In this document: piece by piece, positions 53,255-64,000 of the stretch | How the letters are laid out: each line of letters opens with the position of its first letter | Position numbering within the stretch: the stretch's first letter is position 1 | Assembly: GCA_014706295.1 (NCBI GenBank) | Contig: JACSVZ010000002.1 | Coordinates: forward strand, 22,540,757-22,604,756 | Length of the DNA stretch: 64,000 nt | Direction of reading: 5' to 3' | DNA from: Lycocorax pyrrhopterus obiensis | Lineage: Eukaryota; Chordata; Aves; Passeriformes; Paradisaeidae | The notes under the pieces: generated by a model | Told to the model about the DNA's origin: nothing | What the model saw: the letters and a program-made list of their open reading frames with translations, nothing else | The model's database searches: none | Position numbers and translations under genes: made by a program

Positions 53255-56200
53255 TAACAGACCGACATTAGTTGTTTTCCCCAGCCAATTCAACTCTTCC
53301 CAAGCAGGCACTTAAAAGGAAGAATTTCAAAGCCTTAAACGTAAGTCAACAAATTTAGACCACTTTGTGCTCACAACAAATGGTTAAAACCGAAAGTAGA
53401 AGGAAGTAAAGCATTTTAAAGTTAAAAGACCTTCTTAAAAAATGGTTGTTCTTTGTCTTTCTCTTACAAATTTCCTCCGATGCTCATAGCTGCAGCAATA
53501 AGCAGGCAGAAAACCTGTGGCTTTCGAGGCCACAATGCCTCAACTGTTTGAGCTCCCCTGAAGTGTGGACCAAGTCCACCACACTTCCTTCTCCCCAGAC
53601 ATGTTTTTATCTCCTGTCTATTGCACTAGCACTGATGTTCACCTGGCCTCACAGAAAGCAGGTTCAGAGGGGGTAACCCTAGCAGAAGATTCACACCTTG
53701 TTCTTGGCCAGATTTGTTGCATGAAGAAGTTCATCAGCAGATGAGATACCTGCTAACAACGTCACAAGAGAAGAAATGCATCAAAAGAGAATAAAAGGTG
53801 ACCTGAGACTTCTCTAGGCTCCTGTGGAAACAAAGGAAGTTTGGAGTGTTTCACAGGTAAACCACACACCTAAATTCTTCCCAGAGGTATTCAGCCCCAT
53901 GAAAAGCTTTGCCTGGTAAGGTTTTGCAAAACCTTGCAAATGTTTGCTCTTCAGCTCTGTAGACTGTTCTGTCTACAAACAATTCAAAAGTCAGTACTAG
54001 AGAGTTTGCTTGACCATCACCTCAGCTTCTAATATTGGTGTTTCACAGTTTCATATGTACCTACTTTAAAAAAAAAATCCAGTTTTAGAGATGATAAAGT
54101 TTTCAGAGCTATTCTCTGTACTTAAAGGTGGAAAATACAGCTTGAACTAGTGACATTTAAAGAAATATTGTTCATGCTGAATAGACTGTTTTAAGTACAT
54201 ACATCAGTTTCAAACATTCAATCATGAGCACTATTTATTGTGGATTGCATCTTATTTCTGGATTTGAAGGTATAGGACTGCAATACTGGATGCTTTTAGA
54301 AATAATTCAAGGCCTTAATATTTGATCTATGCTGTATGTCTTAAAATAATATTAAGTAAGTGTGTCAGGGGAATTACTGTGGGGCGATAAGGCAGAAAGT
54401 AATCATTAAAAGTGAATAAATCCAATACTTGAGGCAGAACACTTTCAGAGTAGTCAGATCCATAATCTCAAATACTACTAAATATCCATTCTCAAATATC
54501 TACACTTAATAATCAGAGCACTTGGCAGAGTATTTTTTGAGTACTTAGTAACATTTGTGGCTGTAAATCAAGTACACCAAAAATATTTCCTCCTATTTAA
54601 TTGAAATCCCCAATTACAGATCCTGCAGTCTTCTACTTGAGACTGTTCCTCTCAGCATTGGCATGAACTACCATTGTTCCACAGAGACACACAAAAAAGG
54701 CATGCCCACACAAAACTGTGTGTATAAAAACCACACAAAATTTCCTAGTAGGACAGACTGGGCAAGAAAAATTGCTGAAACGTTCCTTTTGCTGCACAGC
54801 CAAGGAAAAGAGTAAAGCCCCAAAGTTACTGGCTCAGTTCCTATCCACGTCCTAGTTAACAATCCCTCAGCATCCTCTGCAAGCAACACTTCCATGGAGA
54901 TTTTGTTAAGTTATTAAGAGTTCTGGAAAAGACCTTGTTAAAGTTATGTAACAAAGCAAAATGGATCTATGGGGAGATTTTCTTTCTCAGAGTGTATTTA
55001 CGCTTTTATTAGCATGCTTTTGAGGGAATAAATAAAGTAAGATGCATTAATATAGATAAACATATACAGATGAACATACACAGACACAAACACATCTTCT
55101 TGTTCATCTGTACTCTGGCACTAATAGTAATGGCAGCAATAAAAATTACAAAGGATTTAGAGTGAAGCTTTACTGCAGGTTGTACAAGTTCCAGTGTTGC
55201 TTTATTATCAGCAGAAACTTCCTTTCAAGCTAACAAAAGTCATGCCTTATTGAAGCAGCAATATTTTGAAGTTTTGTGGTTTGTGTTTCTCAGAAAAGTT
55301 GCCATATTCAGCTGCTAGCTGGAAAGAGGTTTTCAGGCACAAGCAGCTGTCCAGGCTCTGTGGCTGCCCTGGGCTGCAGCTGCCTGTGGACAACTCCTGT
55401 CCCTTGGGCTGAGGCTGCTCAGGCCACATCTGGCTGCTTAGATCTCAGTGTGACACTCTCAGGCTTCCTTTTCCCTGCCACAGGAGACTGTATAATGAGG
55501 CAGTTTACATTCTGCATAATCTTTAGAAATAACAGCTTTGCCTACATTACATGTACAGAGAGGGGCTTTCAGGAACTCTAGGTGTTTGGATTGCCACACA
55601 GAGAAATATCCCAATGTCTATCTACTTGCAGCTTCAATCCTGTCCAGTAGTGGCTCAGCAAAATCCTTTATTTCCAGTTTACTTTCAGATTCTTTGACTC
55701 TCTCTTGCTCCTTCATGTTCCTCTTTTCATAGGAATAAATTGCAGCTGTTCCCTCTTGTCCTAAAGCAAATTGCTCAAGAGATGGGAGCTCCCATAAGAA
55801 TAAGGAGCAATCTTCCTGCCAGCTGCAGTCTTGTACACCCAAGCAATGCCTTTGTGTGCACAGACTGCATTTACAGACCACTGCACCCATAGCAAGACTG
55901 AGCTGTATCTTCTATACATGGGATATCCTGATCGCTTCTATTTCGTCCTTCTAACCTCAATATTTTCTGCTGCACTTTGGGGTAGAACGAAAGACTTATC
56001 TTTCTGGTCAGTGGGTGTTCAGTCAGTGGCAGTTCACTTTTTAAAAAAATCTATCAAGTCCAGTGCTACTGGGTTTGTTTCACAGCCCTTAACCTTCATT
56101 TAGCAGTCTTTGCAGTGATGTTGGCATTCTCTACCAGACATTCTGCTGAGTAATTTGGGACTTGATACATGCTGAAATCTAGATTCTAATACAAATATTT

Positions 56201-59200
56201 TGAGCTACATCAAATAAGATCTATGGGTTTCTAGGTTCAGCAAATACAAATTTAATACAGATCATACCCTGTTTTAAATAGAATGTGCAATCTCAGAGAA
56301 AACTAAGTCAACATTTAAATGTACTCCTTGCAAGCATGTATATTTGTCTCCCTACCTCCTGACATCCTGATCTATTCAACATTTCCTTTACATTTGTTTA
56401 TGCCCAACTGACCTTTAGGTACTCTCTTAAGCAAACCTAGGATTTGCCATTTGTTAGACTCATTGTTGGCTCATTGTTCACAGTAAATAAACAGACCCAC
56501 TTTTTCTTACAGGTTTCCATACAAGTTCATGTAATGCTTGAACAGCAGTTAGGTCTTCTCTGTGAGCCCTCATTTGTAGTGGTTCTTGTTTTATGTAGTT
56601 ATGTTTCTTATTCCAACAATCTACAATATTTTCAGATATAACATTTACCCAAGCATTAGCTCCCTGCTAATATTTCATAGCAGTTGCACCAGTTGCCACT
56701 AAAGTAGTACATTTTCCTCTATCAACTTCTGCGTTTTGCCTCTATATAGAATTGTTCTTCACTCCTTTTTGTATTTCCATCCTGATAAACATGCATCAGC
56801 ACTGCCAATGTGCTTGCTGGTTGTTTCAATTTTGCTGGTTCTGATTGCATACTCCTGCAAAACACTAATCTATCTTGCAGCTGGTTTAATATTTTCCAGT
56901 TGTGGACATATGTCTGTGTCCATGTAACTTTCCTGTTTCATGCTCTTGTTATAACTTTACAACTTCATAGATATTTGCTCATTAGTGTTTCTCTGATATA
57001 TTTAGCTAATAATAGCCCTAACCCTAACTCATGCTTCCTTAGTCAATGTCTACTATATTTACCTCTTGCTTTCTAGCCTTTTAAAGTGTTTTTTAATATT
57101 TCCATTAGTCCAGGTTCAATATATTGATTTAGAACTTTGATTTCAATCAAAATCAAATCTCAATAATGAAATCTGACAATGTAGCATGATCTCATGCCTA
57201 ATTTTCTAAGTTAATGTCAGTCAAGAACCTTCCAAAGAACTTTCCTTCTTTTTGCAGTTTTATTTGGAACCTATGTTTCAATTAATTTTATTTTCTTGAG
57301 AATACAGTATTCTTCACTCTAATTCATCCTGGCTTACATGCAGACAGTTTGAGATCTGTAGCCCCACATCCAGAAGTAGCACGGAAATGCTAACTTTTCT
57401 AAATCTTATTTCTCAAAAAGTACATCTGCCTGCATCTAGATATCACATCCTTACTTTACTCTTTTCCAGGACTCTGCTACTGCATTTCAGCTGAAGGTGA
57501 TTTTGTTTGGGGTTTTTTTTAGTGCTCCCACATCTCTTTTAGTTTGCTTTCTCTCCCTTCTGGCCTTTGCTTTGGATATTTACTCTTTTCCAAGTATCGC
57601 CTCCGGTGCTATGCAGTATTTACGATTTTTAAGGAGCCTTCAGCATGACACACAGCGTAAAAAGCTATTTAGAACTGTCTGCCACATGCCACTGGTTTCA
57701 GCAGGCTGCTTGAGCAACCCTGACACACGCCACCACAGCCTGTTCAGCTCTTAAAAGGCAGTGACACATTCCCTTACACTGACAGCCTAAAGTTATCCTC
57801 TCCAGGACATGATGGTTACTCAGAAAACTTGCTGAAGGCAACAAGGCACAATTGAACTACACACTGAAGCTGTTGGGAAAATGTCTGAGCATGAACGCTC
57901 CCCAAAATGGGTATTGGAGAGAGGGGTTGATCAAGTTAGGAAGCCAAGGCCAAGAGAATTCAGGCTTTTTTGTTAGCAACATTAAAAACAAATCCCCAAG
58001 TTACTTTCTTCTCTGCTGCCACTCCTCAGCTTTGAATTGAGATCCTAAGGAAGAAAAATTAACATCTACCTTTTCAGCTTGCTGCATTCTTGGGACAACT
58101 ATTGAGAAGAACTGACAAACAAAAGAAGTAAAATTTGCCATATAAGACTTTTAATTTCTATTTTACCTTTGCATCTATAGTGGTTTATATTGTTTCTTGA
58201 CAAGTCATAGATATAAAGTTGCATAATTAGGCAATCATAACAGGTCTGTGATCATTTTCTTCATAAAAAAAGTGACAATGTAAAAATGACAGTGACAAAA
58301 TGGAACAACATATACTTTCACTAAAAAATTGTTTTACAAGTTCTCTAGCAGATATAAAAAAACACACCCAAAAAAAAAAGAAAAAAAAAGACATAAATAT
58401 TATTTCACTCCAGGGAAAGCCTTGAGGTAAAAGCCTGGTGAGTAATCCAATTAATTTTTCATTAATTCTTATTTTTAGCTTGTAGAGAAGGAATAGGGAA
58501 GTGAAGGGAGTTGAACATTTATATAGCACTGATGGTAGACTTCAGAAAAGTTGGATCTAAAGCAAATAAGGCATAATTTGATTGTAAGGTGCACTTTGTC
58601 AGACAAAGCAGGAGATGCTCAGACTTTAGGCTGTCTCTGCAGTGGAGAGATGGTTAAGTGCATGAAGGCGATGTCCCAGAGGTGAAGGTCTGAATGTCTT
58701 AAGATTCACAACTGTTCTTTTTTCATACACTCCTTACACACATAGAGTTGACTTCAAATTCTGGGGTTCTTTAATGTAGTTTGTCTTGGACATCTCCGAA
58801 CCATCTCCACAATTTCATAAGCATTGAAGCCAAACTTGGAGCTCTACAGCTACTACATCTTGTTCCACAACTGTGCTGACCCCAGCCATTTTCATGCCTT
58901 TTACCATCTTCATTTAAAGAAGCATTGTGCAAAAAAGGTCCCCAAAGTTCATTCCTTTTGTCTTGGTGGATAAAGAACATTTTAAGGGAATTAGATACCT
59001 AAATATTCCTTCAGACTATAGTAGTCTCCTACCAAAAATAATTTTATGCTAATATTTATGTATTTGCAACTTTGTGTTGTCCAGCAATTTGTCATATGTT
59101 TATTTACAAATATATACCAGCATATTATTTATCTGAAAATGTCAATAAGGACTTCATTCAATAGCAACCAAATTCAAAGGAAATATTCCTTCTTCTTTCA

Positions 59201-61845
59201 GTTCTGCATTGGATTAGATACTGAACTACTTTGTTGGGTTTCACCCCATCACATTACATTCATTTACACAGCAAAAACATTGATAGCGAGTACAACACAG
59301 GGAAAATCCAACAGCTCACTGTTGCCAGAAGGGATTGTCCTGTAATTTTCAGCCAGGGCCCATGAGCCCACAAGCATCCGACAATAAAAGGACCTTTGGT
59401 GATACAGGCTCAGGACAGCTCTGGATGACCCGGAGCAGTAAACACAAAGTACAAATGTTGTTTGATGGTCAGTATGGGAATGCCACCTCAGAAGTGGGGC
59501 AGAACCAGCTGCAGTATGCAACCGTATCCAGCACATGGGAATCCTCCAATACATGGTGGAACAGAGAAGGCACAACAGGAAGGTGCCATCACAGCCCTGA
59601 CAAGCCCAGGGAGGATGGAGGAAAAGAAAGAAGGATCGCTCCCATTCTGGGTCTCCCCATTGTGGATACAAAGCCTGATCTGCACCTCTGCCCTCCCAGA
59701 ACAAGCTTCCTTCCTCATTTTCTAGCCCCCACAATTTTTTCTGTTGCAGCAATTGAATATAAAGTGCTTTCTTTCCCTATACAGCCGGATCAAATGAAAT
59801 TGTAAAGAAAAACATGTGCCTGTGTGTCTTTTCTGCTCCAGCCTTCTCACATAGAAAGGTGACTGACACCTCAGCAATGAGCCAGGCTAAACTCAGATAC
59901 AGCAACTTCCTACTTCCCACCCACTTCCCTCCCTGCCCTCTCCTGTCCTCCCTTCTCCTCAGCACTTTGCTCCCCCAGCCTGTGTCAGCCCTGGACTTAT
60001 CTCAGCTCCCTTGGGAGTGGGTTTCACTCACCATCTCAGCTAAACCAGGGCCAGCTTAACAAACAGAAATAGCTCATCAAGGGCCAGGTGCATGCCTGCA
60101 GCAGCACAAGGAACAGTCTGGGAAGGGACTGAAGGGAGGAAGTGACAAGATGAGGAAGAGCAGGATCACAACTAACTCTCTGTTGCAAGCAGCTGTTAGA
60201 TCAGCTCAGCCCTATTCAGTCATTCCACTATTCTCAGCACTGAACCCTCCTGACAGCTTCTGAGCATTAAACACATCATTCTTAGTCACTTTGTTGCAGC
60301 AATAAGTATTTAGGGGATTTGATATACAATAAAAAGCCTATTTTTGTAACAGCAAACTTTCAGGTACATAGAAAGGAAGAATATTTTTCACCAAGCCTTT
60401 ACAACAATTACAATAAAAAAAAATTCAATTATCAAGCTTTGAAAAATTATTTAAGAGATGACATAAAGAAAAAATAAGCATTAAAATACTTCAAAGTTGT
60501 ACTTCAAGGGGTCTTTTTTTCAAAACAATACATAGCTGTTAGAATTGCTCCTATCATACCTCAAAACTACAAGCTATTTCAGCTGTATTTGTAATAAGTG
60601 TCACGTGGTAGCAGCCACAACACTCAAAGGGGTTTTTTTAAAGGTTTTTGTAACAACTACCCAATTTACTGCTTAAATTTTGATATCTATATGGTCACAA
60701 GTCTTGATCATTTGCCTTGACCAAGGCAAATCCTGAGGTTTATCCCCCCCTTCCCTTTGCAGTCAATGGGACTAAATTGTCACTGACTCCTAAAGGAACT
60801 GTTTTAAAATATATACATATGCACAGGCGATATTACTACCATTATAAAATACTAGGCAAAGTACACTTGGCTTCATGAAATGCTTCTAAGCCAGATATTA
60901 ACTACAACTACAATGCTCAGTTTCTCTAGAGAAACTCTCCATTTACTTGAGAACTCTAATCAGGTTGTCTATTCCATAGGCTTCACTCTGAGATGCTTTT
61001 GCAGAACAACATTAATTTTTGATTTTTTTTTTTAGTTGGGGGGAGGTTTCTTCAATGTCTGTGAACGGCACTAGACATTTTTTACTCCTTATAGAATGGT
61101 GGTGATTACCACATCTACTGTCATAATATGTAAAAATAATTATTTTGCGTTGTTGCGCATGCCAACAGCTACTACCTTTAATGACCCAGTATTTCCCTTT
61201 TCATTCACTGATTATAAGAGTAGCCTGAGAAAGACACTCATGATCTTGCACAGATGGATATTACTAAAGGAATAAAAAATTATTTAAAAGAGACATTTCA
61301 ATTAATCAGATAACATAGAAATGTTTTAATAGGTTGTCTCTGTAAAAAGTAGGTCTGGAAATCCAGTTTTAAACATATGAGTTCTCTAAGGCTAGAGATC
61401 TATCTGCCTCTACACACTAGCCACTACAATTAAGAAATGCCCAGTCTGTTACATGGAGGAGGATATATCCTACTGGATAGTACATACTGCAGCTTAATCC
61501 AGTTAATCTTAATTGGTGATTTAGGTCCTCATTGTGCATTAAGCATGTGTCTTTTCTGAGGTAGACATGTTAATATAGGACCTAGAGACATCATAGTAGA
61601 ATTGTGCTATTTATAAGGGAAAACAAAAAGTTGGTCTCTTGCCCTGAACAGACAGGCAGATGTGAGCGGTTTTCAGGCTGGTATTTGCCAGGATTTTGAA
61701 AAACCACAGGGAATAAAATGAGTCATTGCATTGGAATAGTAAATGCATAGTTGAAAACAGCCGTAACCTCAAGGAGCACAGACCTGCCTGAAGTGAGAAT
61801 GTGTGAAAGAAAGCACCTCAAACAAGAGGTTTCAGCAACATTCCA
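53255..61845. other. AT-rich non-coding DNA, no gene recognised
   Basis: GC-richer patches occur at 55330-55480 and 59330-59720; the latter is open on both strands over more than 400 bases but has no recognised domain. GGGG-T(7-8) tracts lie at 57509-57520 and 60629-60639, and an A-rich tract at 58358-58391. A near-perfect palindrome lies at 60710-60731. No RNA gene or transposon is assigned. Confidence 0.55.
60710..60731. repeat. 22-bp near-perfect palindrome
   Basis: Arms ATTTGCCTTG and CAAGGCAAAT meet around a non-palindromic centre (AC), giving complementary 10-base arms. It may be a chance inverted repeat or a protein-binding site. Confidence 0.8.
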
Positions 61846-61849
61846 CTGC

Positions 61850-61998
61850 AAAAGGACTAGAGACATCTGGATGACACTCTTAGTCTAGGGTTTGGTTTTA
61901 GGTAGCCTTGTAAGGAGCAGGACTAGATGATCCTTGTAGGGATTGGACTAGATGATCCTTATGGGTCCCTTGCAACATGGCTGTTCTATGATTCTGTA
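61850..61998 (+). mobile_element. CR1 LINE, 3'-end fragment with internal duplication
   Basis: The segment GGATGACACTCTTAGTCTAGG, then GGTAGCCTTGTAAGGAGCAGG, leads into GACTAGATGATCCTTGTAGGG, GATTGGACTAGATGATCC, ATGGGTCCCTTGCAAC and an ATTCTRTG-type tail (TTCTATGATTCTGTA). This is a CR1 3' UTR. The ACTAGATGATCCTT block appears twice, at 61922-61935 and 61947-61960, whereas standard CR1 tails have it once. The 5' edge is approximate. Confidence 0.88.
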
Positions 61999-64000
61999 CA
62001 TCACAAATGTTCAATGGCAGAATAAATTAGGGAGCTAATTATTCCTTGGACAAACTGTCACCTTGTCAGCTGGTGTGTGGCCATCATGCCACGACACTTC
62101 TTCCCACAAAAGCAGAGTTATGCTGAGCCAGGGGATGAGACACTGGAGGAAATATGGAGCCAGACTTAGGTGCTTCTCCAATAGGAAAGGGTTCATCTGC
62201 TGCTTAGAACCCCTCTGTGGGTCAGGTAGTATGATCTGCATTTTAATTTCTACAAACTTGGACACAATAACAGTGGGGTATAGATGTTCAATATCTAAGG
62301 TTATAACATTATTATGATGTGTTTGGAAGAATCTCATAAAATGAAGGATTCACGCCTTTATAACTGAGAGACATTTAACTCTGTGTTTTGGAAACCCAAG
62401 TAATTGATTTATACTGTGGCACTCTGTGGCCATTAGCTAGCAGAAACAAGCAGCCTCATAAATTACTTACCTTCTGTATTGAGAAGTTACCTCAACAGAC
62501 TATCTGTAGTTCCCTATGCCACTTGCAAAACAATTTAAAGGTCTTATGTGTGCTGGGACATCTTAAATAAATAAGTTCTAATTTTTCAATCCCTTTCTGC
62601 CACCACTTGGCAGTGATTTCTTTTTTAAGTCAGCAAAAAAAAGTGACAAAGCTGTTGGCTCTGGGAATTGAATTGCCTTCATGGAGGATTGAACATACTG
62701 CATGAAACTGATTAAAATATAAAAATGTGGGGGGAAAGCTGTCCTGTGTCTAAAAGAACATGAAGTTTTGGAAGTCTTTGTTTGTTTTCCTTCTAATCTT
62801 AGCTAGAATGTGTGTGATGGATCAAATTTTGAAAGTCTGATAACAGCTAGATCAATTCAGTTTTGCTCTCTGGCTAATAGTTCTATGGGGTATTCACTAG
62901 ACATATACATACAACTTATTTTTCTTGAATGTGTATATTGTGAAAGAAAGTCTGAAAGCTGCAGCTTTTTAACTTTTGAGTAATTGATATGTATATTTTA
63001 TCCTCATTGTTGGCAGAAGACAAAATTCTGACAGATTTGCCAGCAACTTGCAAAGAGGATGCAGTCTGCAAAAAGGTCCTTCAACATTCATATTTAAAGG
63101 TATTTGAAGTTGCCTGCAAATTTAGGGTGCTGGTAGGAGGGCATGTGGGAGGAATGTCGTTCTAGATATGAAAAGCTTAATCGAAGTCTTTGGACTTTTT
63201 CAGTGCTGCAAATAAGAAATGTTTAGAAGTTCAGTCTGTTCTTTAGGCTCTCATTAATGAGACATTTCGTTAAATGTTTTCCTTTCACTTGAAATAGAAA
63301 TTCAGAACTACAAAATGCACCCTATCCCCCGCCTCCTCTCTGCCTCTCCCCTTCCTCTCCAAGAAGTTATTTAGTTTAGTAAATGGATGCTAAAATAAAA
63401 TGTTCAGCAATTTTCATTCTCTTCAGATTAAGAATTCTTCTGTCTGGGCTAAGATATCATATTCACAGATGCTTCAGCACAGATTAGAAATGAAATAAAA
63501 ATAGCTAGGAGAGCAGAAAACTCTCTTTGTGAATGGGGAATCACATTCTGCTGCATTCCCCAATGTAACAATTGGTTATACAGCAAGAGCCCCTTAACAT
63601 ATTTTTAAATAAATAGTGGATCCATAATAAATCCAAAAGAGGGAACAATTTGTTTTTTATCTATTTCAGTACAGCACAAACAATTTCACATACAACCTTT
63701 GAGACTATGAACTCAAAGAGAATTTCTAGAATATAGCCCTTCCAGTTTCCTCAGCATGGTGTTTTAGCAAGAAGACTGCTGTAGATAAAGATGTTTCCTC
63801 CTTCTCAAGGACAAAGAAAAGCAGAGCTTGGACTCTTCCACGCTACTATGTATTTTTTTCTATTTTGGGGAAAGTAACCATTTGGGTTGGCTGAACCCCT
63901 GTGAACATCACAACCAGCCTGGCTGTGGAGCAGCTGCCTTAGGTTAGGATAAGTTGAACCCTTACCCCATATACAAACCCAAGAGTTTCTGCTCCCACTG
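61999..64000. other. AT-rich non-coding DNA, no gene recognised
   Basis: A pair of overlapping opposite-strand frames (62035-62337) follows the CR1 tail but shows no domain. A CT-rich tract lies at 63323-63360. Nothing else was recognised. Confidence 0.65.

Noticed and set aside
57016..57027. CCCTAACCCTAA, two telomere-type hexamers
   Set aside because: Only two units; too short to call an interstitial telomeric site.
1..64000. CRISPR arrays, bacterial operons, phage or plasmid features
   Set aside because: No regularly spaced repeats or prokaryotic genes are present; CR1 LINE tails and the AT-rich non-coding texture show a vertebrate genome.

Overview
This window looks like non-coding vertebrate DNA, almost certainly from a bird. 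It is AT-rich and carries many homopolymer and A/T-rich tracts. The strongest clue is three copies of the 3' end of a CR1 LINE. Each has the GGTTGGACTAGATGATC-like motif followed by GGGTCCCTTCCAAC-like sequence and a terminal ATTCTRTG octamer repeat, the pattern familiar from avian CR1. An ERVL-type LTR tail (TTATCTCAACCCA, then GTTAAACCAGCACA) agrees with a bird. The species or order cannot be fixed from this alone.

No host protein-coding gene could be supported. The open frames are short. Many of them start at non-ATG codons, overlap frames on the other strand, or run through low-complexity DNA. None shows a recognisable domain or a convincing exon structure, and no tRNA, rRNA or CRISPR was found. 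The window is best read as an intergenic region or the inside of a very large intron.

Layout: 761-1637 is an 877-bp 3' fragment of a CR1 LINE on the + strand, with a decayed ORF2 reverse-transcriptase C-terminus. From 1.6 to 21.6 kb there is mostly unique AT-rich DNA with a G/T-rich, G-quadruplex-capable tract at 16.49-16.57 kb. At 21.8-22.63 kb lies the most distinctive block: a CpG-rich, promoter-like stretch with GC boxes, YY1-like and CRE-like motifs, running into an ERVL-like LTR end. At 25.83-26.28 kb a second CpG-rich block, possibly an LTR on the - strand, contains a five-copy 20-bp minisatellite. The rest, to 64 kb, is AT-rich DNA with microsatellites, low-complexity tracts, two short CR1 3' ends (34.52 and 61.86 kb) and a few small tandem duplications.

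No new biological system was found. The points most worth a second look are the CpG-rich LTR-associated promoter candidate, the minisatellite-bearing LTR-like block, and the scattered GGGG-T(7-8) tracts.
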